From contig DASRBO010000161.1 in NCBI GenBank assembly GCA_035653595.1, positions 1 through 30,292 on the forward strand: a stretch of DNA of 30,292 bases. The letters run 5' to 3'. This DNA comes from DASRBO01 sp035653595. GTDB lineage: Bacteria > Actinomycetota > Acidimicrobiia > Acidimicrobiales > JAJPHE01. Position 1 is the first letter of the stretch, and each line of letters begins with the position of its first letter. Shown piece after piece: positions 15,122 to 21,545 of this stretch. The notes under the pieces are model-generated. The model worked only from the letters and a program-made list of their open reading frames with translations. It was not told the DNA's origin and did not search any database. The position numbers were made by a program, and so were the translations under genes.

Positions 15122-15157
15122 AGTATGAGGCCGTTATTGCCCTTGCGGCAAGACCCC
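15122..15157 (-). promoter_or_regulatory. helD promoter with rifamycin-associated element-like palindrome
   Basis: The + strand reads GCCCTTGCGGCAAGACCCC at 15139-15157, a 19-bp interrupted palindrome with core CTTGC-G-GCAAG and G/C-tract ends. This closely resembles the RAE described upstream of rifamycin-resistance genes in actinobacteria (consensus recalled from memory). On the helD strand, TTGCCG (15151-15146) and CATACT (15127-15122) with an 18-base spacer form a plausible -35/-10 pair, so the palindrome covers the -35 box. The leader to the TTG start would be about 25 bases. Confidence 0.7.
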
Positions 15158-15179
15158 GGTGACGGGGTAAAATGACTAC

Positions 15180-15208
15180 AGCAACCGGGGTCCAGCGCCC
15201 CGGTTGCT
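15180..15208 (-). terminator. Intrinsic terminator of the sulfatase/GNAT operon
   Basis: An 11-bp perfect stem (AGCAACCGGGG with CCCCGGTTGCT) and a 7-base loop, followed on the - strand by GTAGTCATTTTACC with a short T-run. It lies 17 bases beyond the GNAT stop and insulates the helD promoter from the upstream operon. Confidence 0.85.
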
Positions 15209-15224
15209 CCGCGTCCTGGCCCGG

Positions 15225-15800
15225 TCAAGCCGGTGGCGCTTCATCAGGGGCTGGGGACGGGGACAGTTCCTTGACCAGCACGACGAAGTCGAGGTCCCCG
15301 GCGAGCAGGCGGTCGGTGGGCTCGGCGCGGAAGGGGAGCACCTCGCCGGTCGGGAGGTATCCGCGGCGGGCGTACCAATCGAGCAGCTCCGACCGCCGGC
15401 TGATGACGGTCATGCGCACACGGCGGCCACCGAAGCGGGTCCGGGCCCACGCCTCGGCCTCGGCCAGCAGCCGTCGGCCCATCCCCCGCGCCTGCAGGTC
15501 GGGTCGCACCGACAGCATGCCCAGGTGGACGGTGCCGCCTCCCTGAGCCGTCAGCTGGCAGCAGGCCACAATCCCTTCAGCGGCCTCGGCGCACAGCACG
15601 AGCGAATCGGACTTGGCGACGATCGTCTCCACCTCGGCCAGGGTGGTGCGGGGGCCCTCGAGCAGGTCGGCCTCCGTCGTCCAACCCTGGCGGCTGACAT
15701 CACCGCGGTAGCAGCTCTCGACCAGGCCCAGGACGGCCCGGACATCGGCCGGCGACGCCGGTCGGAAGCGCAGCTCCCCGCCGCCCTCGGGCCCGCCTAT
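15225..15800 (-). CDS. GNAT-family N-acetyltransferase, apparent ATA start
   Basis: An acetyl-CoA-dependent acyltransferase, cytosolic. The conserved fold starts at LRFRPASPADVRAVLGLVES, continues with VHLGMLSVRPDLQARGMGRRLL (acetyl-CoA pyrophosphate loop motif A, R-x-x-G-M-G) and ends with LDWYARRGYLPTGE and a final beta strand (DLDFVVLVKEL). The acceptor is unknown. No ATG, GTG or TTG lies between the upstream gene's last codons and the conserved fold. An ATA at 15800-15798 overlaps the sulfatase stop (ATAG) and has GGAGG 7 bases upstream, so it is my preferred start (191 aa); a CTG further up is an alternative. It is the third gene of a unit with the SRPBCC protein and sulfatase. Confidence 0.82.
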   Translation of the reverse strand: MGGPEGGGELRFRPASPADVRAVLGLVESCYRGDVSRQGWTTEADLLEGPRTTLAEVETIVAKSDSLVLCAEAAEGIVACCQLTAQGGGTVHLGMLSVRPDLQARGMGRRLLAEAEAWARTRFGGRRVRMTVISRRSELLDWYARRGYLPTGEVLPFRAEPTDRLLAGDLDFVVLVKELSPSPAPDEAPPA

Positions 15801-17329
15801 ACCGGCGCCTCCACCTCGAGCCGGGGCCGGCGCACCGGCGGCTGGCTGTCCCAGAGGTCGGCGAGCAGGTCGGCGCGCACAGCCGCCAGGGCCGGATCGC
15901 TCCAGCGGTTCTCGCGCTGCAGGGGATCCTCGTCGAGGGCGTAGAGCTCGCCCTCGCTGCCGTCGTGCACCGTCCCAGGCCGGTAGGCGGTGCACACCCA
16001 ACCGTCGCGGGTGACGGTGCGCAGGTGCACCCCAACGCCGAACAGCTCGCTGTCCCACTCGGTGAGAACCCGCTCCGGCCCCCCGCCCGGCCCGGCGGGC
16101 AGGGGCGAGCCCTGCATCCACTCAGGTACCGCCACCCCGGCCACGGCGCAGAAGGTGGGCGCCAGATCGACCAGCCCGACGGGAGTGGTCACCACGGTCG
16201 GACCGGCGGCGGTGGGGGCTGCCGGGCGCCAGATCAGGGGCAGGCGCATCAAGCCGTCCACGTGGTAGGGGCCCTTGAACAGCAGGCCGAAGTCGCCCTG
16301 CAGCTCTCCGTGGTCGGTGGTGAAGAACACGTCGGTGTCGGCCTCCCAGCCCCGGCGGCCCACGGCGGCGAGGACCCGACCGAGGGCCTCGTCGATCAGC
16401 TCGCACTCCACCGCGTTGCGGGCGTTGACCTCCCGCACCTGGTCCTCGGTGAGGGTGGCCGGCACCCAGCGGGCCGGTGCCTCGTAGTTGGACACCAGCG
16501 CCCCGTCGTACCAGAGGCGCCAGTGGCGAGGCTTGGCGTCGATGATCCGTTCCCGTTCGGCCCGGTCGCCGGGGAAGCCGGCGGGCAGGGGCACCTCCCG
16601 CCAGTCGATCCGGCCGACCTCGGACTGGGGCGGATCCCAGGGGTGGTGCGGATCGGGGAAGCTCATCCAGCAGAACCAGTCGGCGTCGGCGGGGAGCCCC
16701 TCCAGCCAGGCGATGGTGCGGTCGGCGACCCAGTCGGTGTGGTACCACCCCCGTGGAACCGGGTTCACCTTCACCTGGGGGGCGCCGGTGTCGCCTCCGC
16801 CCAGGTCGTTCACCCCCAGGTCGGCGTCCAACACCGGATAGAACATCGGCACGGCCTCGGGATGCTCGGACCGGAGCCAGCGGGCGTAGTGCAGAGGCCC
16901 CACCACGCCGTGGGTGGCCAGCTCGAGGTGCTCGAAGCCCCGGTGGCTGCCGCCCGGCGGAGCGGTGCCGGTCCGGGACAGGGAGTTCTCGGTGAAGCGC
17001 AGGAACGGGTCGAGGAAGGGCTCGAAGTGCGCCTTGCCGACCAGGGCGGTGCGGTAGCCGGCGCTGCGCAGCACCTCGGCCACCGAGGGGGCGTCCGGGG
17101 GCAGGGGGACCCCGTTCATCCACACCCCGTGGGTGCTGGGGTGCTGGCCGGTGATCATGGTCGAGCGGGACGGCATGCAGACCACCGACTGGGGCACGGC
17201 CCGCTGGTAGCGGACCCCGGCGGCGGCCAGGGAGTCCACCACCGGGGTGCGGGCCACCTGGCCGCCGTAGCAGCCGAGGGTGTCGGCTCGCTGCTGGTCG
17301 GTGGTCACGAAGAGGATGTTGCGCCCCAT
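15797..17329 (-). CDS. Type I sulfatase
   Basis: A 510-aa formylglycine-dependent sulfatase of the alkaline-phosphatase superfamily, removing sulfate from an ester substrate. The N-terminal metal site is ILFVTTDQQRADTLGCYG; VCMPSRSTMITGQHP carries the C-x-P-S-R core (C51) in which Cys is converted to formylglycine, and FFTTDHGELQGDFG holds further metal ligands. The C-terminal subdomain (ELYALDEDPLQRENRWSD) is the usual sulfatase tail. There is no signal peptide, so it is probably cytosolic. The ATG at 17329 overlaps the stop of the SRPBCC gene (ATGA); the open frame continues upstream but is only a shadow of that gene. No formylglycine-generating enzyme is in the window. Arylsulfatase or choline-sulfatase activity are both possible. 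Confidence 0.92.
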   Translation of the reverse strand: MGRNILFVTTDQQRADTLGCYGGQVARTPVVDSLAAAGVRYQRAVPQSVVCMPSRSTMITGQHPSTHGVWMNGVPLPPDAPSVAEVLRSAGYRTALVGKAHFEPFLDPFLRFTENSLSRTGTAPPGGSHRGFEHLELATHGVVGPLHYARWLRSEHPEAVPMFYPVLDADLGVNDLGGGDTGAPQVKVNPVPRGWYHTDWVADRTIAWLEGLPADADWFCWMSFPDPHHPWDPPQSEVGRIDWREVPLPAGFPGDRAERERIIDAKPRHWRLWYDGALVSNYEAPARWVPATLTEDQVREVNARNAVECELIDEALGRVLAAVGRRGWEADTDVFFTTDHGELQGDFGLLFKGPYHVDGLMRLPLIWRPAAPTAAGPTVVTTPVGLVDLAPTFCAVAGVAVPEWMQGSPLPAGPGGGPERVLTEWDSELFGVGVHLRTVTRDGWVCTAYRPGTVHDGSEGELYALDEDPLQRENRWSDPALAAVRADLLADLWDSQPPVRRPRLEVEAPV

Positions 17330-17712
17330 CAGAGACCCCCCTCCATCAGCTGGCGCAGGTTGGCCAGGGCCTCGCCGGCGGCGCCGGCGATGACGAGGGC
17401 CAGCGGGGCCGGCTCGGCGTCCACGCCGTAGACCACCATGCAGCTGCCGGCGTCCAGCTCGATCACGTCGAGCGTGGAGAGATGGTCGCGGAAAAGCGGG
17501 GCCGTGATGCGGTATTGGAACCGCCGCAGCAGGGGGTCGTCGGTGAGGATCCGCTCGGCCATGGCCACCCCGGCGCCGGTGACCACGACCCGCTCCTCGC
17601 CGTCGACCCGACACGAGGTGATGCCGGGGAACCACTCGTGTATGCGGTCGGGCCGGCCGACCAGGGACCACACCTCGGCCGCCGGGCGGTGGATGACCAC
17701 ATGACGGCGCAT
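17329..17712 (-). CDS. SRPBCC / polyketide cyclase-like protein
   Basis: A small hot-dog-like START-fold protein of 127 aa from ATG 17712 (a GTG at 17733 would add 7 residues). The fold shows as RHVVIHRPAAEVWSLVGRPDRIHEWFPGI at the N-terminus, the MxaD/polyketide-cyclase pattern. Central strands follow (ERVVVTGAG, FQYRITA), then a long C-terminal helix (ALANLRQLMEGG). Members bind small hydrophobic ligands and can act as cyclases, dehydratases or binders. It is translationally coupled to the sulfatase. The promoter must lie in the 119 bases shared with the divergent hydrolase gene. Confidence 0.85.
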   Translation of the reverse strand: MRRHVVIHRPAAEVWSLVGRPDRIHEWFPGITSCRVDGEERVVVTGAGVAMAERILTDDPLLRRFQYRITAPLFRDHLSTLDVIELDAGSCMVVYGVDAEPAPLALVIAGAAGEALANLRQLMEGGL

Positions 17713-17831
17713 GCTGGCCCGTCCGGTCCTCACCGGTCGGGACCGGCCATGGCGGGAGGGCTCGAGCGGGGCGGCATGCCAGCGCAGGCTAAGCCCGACC
17801 GGTCACCGGCGCCGGCGGCCGGCCCGCTACG

Positions 17832-18791
17832 GTGACCGCGGTGTCGGCCCCCACCAGCCACGGCCACCCCGACCAGGCCGGCCTGCCGCCGCCGTCGACG
17901 GTGGAGGTGGCCGACGGCGTCTTCGCCTACGTCCAGCCCGACGGCAGCTGGTGGATAAACAACACCGGCTTCGTGGTGGGCGCCGACTCGGTGGTCGCCG
18001 TCGACGCCTGCTCGACCGAGCGGCGCACCAGGGGCTTTCTCGACGCCATCGCCCGGGTGACCGGCGCCCCGGTGCGCACGCTGGTCAACACCCATCACCA
18101 CGGCGACCACACCAACGGCAACTGCCTGTTCGGCCCCGTCACCATCGTGTCCCACGCCGACGCCCGATCGGGCGTTCTGGACCAGCGCATCGGTGGGCTC
18201 GACGCCGTCTTCGGTCCGGTGCCGTGGGGGGAGCTCGAGATCGCTCCGCCGACCCTGACCTTCCACGACCAGGTGACCCTTTGGTCGGGCGAGACGGAGG
18301 TCCGACTCATCCACCTGGGCACCCCGGCCCACACCGTGGGCGACGTGGTCGCCTGGCTACCCGGTGCGGGTGTCCTCTTCAGCGGAGACCTGGTGTTCAA
18401 CGGGGGCACCCCGTTCGTCCTGATGGGGTCGGTGTCTGGCTCGCTGCAGACCATCGCCACCCTTCGCCAGCTGGAGCCCACCACCATCGTCCCCGGTCAC
18501 GGCGGGGTGTGCGGCCCGGCGGCCCTGGACGGCGTCGAGGCCTACCTGCGCTTCGTCTCCGACCTGGCCATCGACGCCCGGGCGGCCGGGCTCACGCCGC
18601 TGGAGGCTGCCCGCCAGGCCGACCTGGGTCCGTTCGCCGAGTGGCTGGATGCCGAGCGGCTGGTGGGGAACCTGCACCGGGCCTACTCCGAGCTGGATGG
18701 CGACGAGCGGGGCGCCCCGGTGGATATCGTCGCCGCCTTCGCCGACATGATCGCCTTCAACGGCGGCGCCCCCCTGCGCTGCCTGGCGTGA
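17832..18791 (+). CDS. Metallo-beta-lactamase-fold hydrolase
   Basis: A 319-aa metal-dependent hydrolase. The zinc motif NTHHHGDH is at 86-93, with further ligands in GTPAHTVGD (His), LFSGDLVF (Asp) and VPGHGGVCG (His). An N-terminal domain (VEVADGVFAYVQPDGSWWINNTGFVVG) and a helical C-terminal extension with repeated aromatic/acidic residues match the SoxH/quinohaemoprotein-associated MBL subgroup. It may cleave thioesters, lactones or other esters; no specific substrate can be read. The start is GTG at 17832, with another GTG three codons on. The next gene begins with a possible GTGA overlap at its stop, so the hydrolase and lipoprotein may act on the same cell-surface or periplasmic pathway. 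Confidence 0.88.
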   Translation: MTAVSAPTSHGHPDQAGLPPPSTVEVADGVFAYVQPDGSWWINNTGFVVGADSVVAVDACSTERRTRGFLDAIARVTGAPVRTLVNTHHHGDHTNGNCLFGPVTIVSHADARSGVLDQRIGGLDAVFGPVPWGELEIAPPTLTFHDQVTLWSGETEVRLIHLGTPAHTVGDVVAWLPGAGVLFSGDLVFNGGTPFVLMGSVSGSLQTIATLRQLEPTTIVPGHGGVCGPAALDGVEAYLRFVSDLAIDARAAGLTPLEAARQADLGPFAEWLDAERLVGNLHRAYSELDGDERGAPVDIVAAFADMIAFNGGAPLRCLA

Positions 18792-18811
18792 CCGCTCCCC
18801 CGGAAAAGCCG

Positions 18812-19999
18812 ATGCACGACCGAACCCTCGCCGTCCCAACCTCACCCCCCCCGGCCCGTCGTCGCCGCCGTCCCCGGGTCATGCTCGTCCTGGTCCTCGC
18901 CTTGGGCCTGGTGGCCGCCGCCTGCGGGGGCGGATCCAGCCCGGCCCCGCCGCCGTCCGGCTCCTCGGGCTCGGGCGGCTCCTCCACCACCACGTCGACC
19001 ACCCTGGCCGCCCTGGCCCATCCGCTCAGCGCCCCCAGCCTGCAGCCCGGATCGGATCCCTCCGTCCTGCCCGGCCCGGTCCTCATCGCCGATCGCACCA
19101 ACAACCGGCTGGTGATCGTGGACCCGAAAGGGGAGATCCTCTGGCAGTTCCCCCGGCCGGGCGACCTGGCATCCGGCCAGACCTTCGTTGTCCCCGACGA
19201 CGCCTTCTTCACCCCGGACGGGAAGCAGATCGTCGTCACCCAGGAGGACGACTTCGTCATCACCCTGGTCGACATCGCCACCCACCGCATCGTCTACCGC
19301 TACGGCACCCCGGGCGTGCACGGAATGGGGCCGAACCAGCTGTGGAACCCCGACGACGCCCTGATGCTGCCGGACGGCTACATCCTTTCCGCCGACATAA
19401 AGAACTGCCGCATCGTGCTGATCGCCCCCGGCACCCACACCCTGGCCCGGGTCATCGGCACCAGCACCAACGACTGCTACCACGCCCCCCCGGCCCACTG
19501 GGGCAGCCCCAACGGGGCCTTCCCGATGGCCAACGGCCACTACATCGTGACCGAGATCAACGGCGACTGGGTCGACGAGATCGGGCTGGACGGCACGGTC
19601 TACAGCTCGGTCCATCCGCCCGGGGTGAGCTACCCGTCGGACACCAACGAAGTGAAGCCCGGCGAGTTCGTCACCGTGAGCTACAGCGACCCCGGGGTGC
19701 TCGAGACCTTCGACTCGACCGGCCACCTGCTCTGGCGCTACCAGCCGGTCGCCGGCGACCCCCAGCTCAACCAGCCGTCGCTGGCCGAGCCGCTGCCCAA
19801 CGGGGACTTCCTGATGAACGACGACTACAACCACCGGGTGGTGGTGGTCGACCCAGGCACCGACCGCATCGTCTGGCAGTACGGCCACACCGGCGTCGCC
19901 GGCAGCCAGGCCGGCTACCTGGACAAGCCCGACGGGGTGGACCTGGCCCCGCCCCACTCGCTCCTGATCACCCACGCCGCCACCGTCGGCCAGCCCTGA
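18812..19999 (+). CDS. Beta-propeller lipoprotein (arylsulfotransferase/NHL-like)
   Basis: A secreted, membrane-anchored protein of 395 aa. An Arg-rich n-region (ARRRRRPRVM), a hydrophobic core and the lipobox VAAAC (Cys38) are followed by a Gly/Ser/Thr spacer. The mature part repeats blades of the type LIADRTNNRLVIVDPKGEILWQF, each with a D-x-x-N-x-R and an aromatic W-Q-F/Y: VLIADRTNNRL, YILSADIKNCRI, FLMNDDYNHRV. This is the pattern of NHL and arylsulfotransferase-like propellers. The sequence resembles binding or sulfotransferase propellers, but the catalytic His of arylsulfate sulfotransferases was not identified. The start is ATG 18812 (preceded by GGAAAAG); GTG 18788 would overlap the MBL stop as GTGA. 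Confidence 0.82.
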   Translation: MHDRTLAVPTSPPPARRRRRPRVMLVLVLALGLVAAACGGGSSPAPPPSGSSGSGGSSTTTSTTLAALAHPLSAPSLQPGSDPSVLPGPVLIADRTNNRLVIVDPKGEILWQFPRPGDLASGQTFVVPDDAFFTPDGKQIVVTQEDDFVITLVDIATHRIVYRYGTPGVHGMGPNQLWNPDDALMLPDGYILSADIKNCRIVLIAPGTHTLARVIGTSTNDCYHAPPAHWGSPNGAFPMANGHYIVTEINGDWVDEIGLDGTVYSSVHPPGVSYPSDTNEVKPGEFVTVSYSDPGVLETFDSTGHLLWRYQPVAGDPQLNQPSLAEPLPNGDFLMNDDYNHRVVVVDPGTDRIVWQYGHTGVAGSQAGYLDKPDGVDLAPPHSLLITHAATVGQP

Positions 20000-20227
20000 C
20001 CGCAGTGCCCCGGACCGCGGTGTCCCGGACCGCATGGCGGCGCTAGGGGTTCGCACCCCGCTCGGCCGCCCGCCTGGGCACCGGCCGCGGCCAACCGGCC
20101 ACCCGCTACCGGCCACCGGCCGGCTTACCGGCAGGTCCTGGAAATAGGTGTCGGTGAACGCCGAGTCTTCATCTCGACTTCGCCTGCAGGAAGCGTGGAG
20201 GTAAACCGGCCCTGTCATCCTGACCCC

Positions 20228-20440
20228 GTGACTCCAGCCGCCACCGCCGTGGCCGCCGTCTCACCCGGCGAAGAGGTGCTGGTCCGCTGCCACGACACGT
20301 GCGCCTGGATGCCCGGTTTCGTGGTCGAACGGGTGGAGGCGCTCGCCTCCGAGGTGGGCTACATCGTGCGCCGCCACGGCCACCCCCGGCCGCTGCCGAC
20401 CCCGCTGCCGGCCCGGCTCATCCGCCGCTCCCCCGTTTGA
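20228..20440 (+). CDS. Small uncharacterised protein (70 aa)
   Basis: The preferred start is GTG at 20228; an ATG at 20195 adds 11 unlikely residues. The core EEVLVRCHDTCAWMPGFVVERV followed by YIVRRHG reads as a small beta-barrel-like (SH3/Tudor-type) protein with W-M-P-G-F. I recall similar actinobacterial small proteins but can name no family. It lies 73 bases before the sugar kinase and may be the first gene of that transcript. The 228 bases before it are GC-rich, with short ACCGGC repetition and a GGGG-TTCGCA-CCCC hairpin near 20047-20060, and hold no other gene I can support. Confidence 0.6.
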   Translation: MTPAATAVAAVSPGEEVLVRCHDTCAWMPGFVVERVEALASEVGYIVRRHGHPRPLPTPLPARLIRRSPV

Positions 20441-20513
20441 CCCTCCGGCCGACCCGGCCCCGCCACCCCGGCCGCCGGCGACGTCTTTTCACCCTGGTGG
20501 CGGTGGTGCCAGA

Positions 20514-21545
20514 GTGGGAAACGTGCAAGGCCTTCCAGCTGCATCCAGCCCGGTGAACGTGGGAGTCGACCTGGGAGGCACCAAGATCTACACCGTCGCC
20601 ATCGACTCCCGGGGCGAGATCGTCGGCGAGGCCAAGGCCAAGACCCCCGTCAAAGGCGGTCCCATGGCGGTGGTGGACGCCATCTGCTCGACGGTGGGGG
20701 CGCTGGCGCGACCGCCGGAGCTGAGCGCGGTCGGGGTCGGGGCGCCGGGGGCGGTCGACTTCTCCACCGGCGAGGTGCGCCGGGCCCCCAACCTGCCCGG
20801 CTGGATGGAGCCGTTCCCATTGGGCCCGGTGCTGTCCGAGGCCCTCGACGGCACCCCGGTCTGGGTCGACAACGACGTGAACGTGGGGACCCTGGCCGAG
20901 CACCGGCTGGGGGCGGCGGCGGGCCAGCCCGACGTGCTGGGCCTGTTCGTGGGCACCGGGGTGGGAGGGGCGCTCCTCCTCGACGGGCGCATCCGGCGGG
21001 GCCCGACCGGGTTCGCCGGTGAGATCGGCCACATGGTCGTCTCCCCCGGCGGTCGCCGGTGCGGGTGCGGGGGCCGGGGCCATCTCGAGGCCTACGCCGG
21101 CCGGGCGGGCATGGAGCGCCGGGCGAGGCAGATGGCCGACCGGGGCACCGACACCGCCCTGGTCGAGGTGGCCCGGGCCAAGCGGATGACCTCCAGCGTG
21201 TTCGCCCGGGCGCTGGCCGCCAAGGACAGCGTGGCCAGCATGCTGGTGGACCGGGCGGTGGAGACCCTCGGCCTAGCCATCGCCAGCGCGGCGGTGATTC
21301 TCGACGTGCCCCTGGTGGTGGTGGGCGGGGGACTGGCCGACCGCCTGGGGGCCACGTTCGTGGAGCGCATCGGGACCGCCGCCTTGGCCCAGATGCCGAG
21401 CGGTCAGGGCGAAGCCCTGACGCTGGTGCCGGGGGACCTCAAGGACCGGGGCGGCGCCCTGGGAGCGGCCCTGCTGTGCGAGCTGGAAGGGGCGGCGCCC
21501 CTGGCCGAGCCCCATGTGGCGGTGATGGCGCGGAGCCGCAGGTGA
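20514..21545 (+). CDS. ROK-family sugar kinase (glucokinase-like)
   Basis: A 343-aa cytosolic sugar kinase, probably phosphorylating glucose. The phosphate-binding loop VGVDLGGTK is at 16-24, NDVN at 120-123 holds the catalytic Asp121, and GTGVGGALLLDGRI is at 148-160. The ROK zinc site is GEIGHMVVSPGGRRCGCGGRGH (E170, H173, C183, C185, with His190 where Cys is usual). A zinc site argues for an ordinary ROK kinase rather than the zinc-less mycobacterial polyP glucokinase. Nevertheless the stop overlaps the ppk start (GTGA at 21542-21545), so polyP as phosphoryl donor should not be excluded. The start is GTG 20514; GTG codons just downstream are alternatives. Confidence 0.88.
   Translation: MGNVQGLPAASSPVNVGVDLGGTKIYTVAIDSRGEIVGEAKAKTPVKGGPMAVVDAICSTVGALARPPELSAVGVGAPGAVDFSTGEVRRAPNLPGWMEPFPLGPVLSEALDGTPVWVDNDVNVGTLAEHRLGAAAGQPDVLGLFVGTGVGGALLLDGRIRRGPTGFAGEIGHMVVSPGGRRCGCGGRGHLEAYAGRAGMERRARQMADRGTDTALVEVARAKRMTSSVFARALAAKDSVASMLVDRAVETLGLAIASAAVILDVPLVVVGGGLADRLGATFVERIGTAALAQMPSGQGEALTLVPGDLKDRGGALGAALLCELEGAAPLAEPHVAVMARSRR

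Noticed and set aside
20047..20060. GGGG-TTCGCA-CCCC hairpin as a tRNA T arm
   Set aside because: No anticodon arm, D arm or paired acceptor strand surrounds it; more likely an incidental or terminator hairpin.
18842..20218. 458-codon - strand frame opposite the lipoprotein
   Set aside because: Val/Gly/Asp-rich antisense sequence without domain; the + strand has lipobox and propeller repeats.
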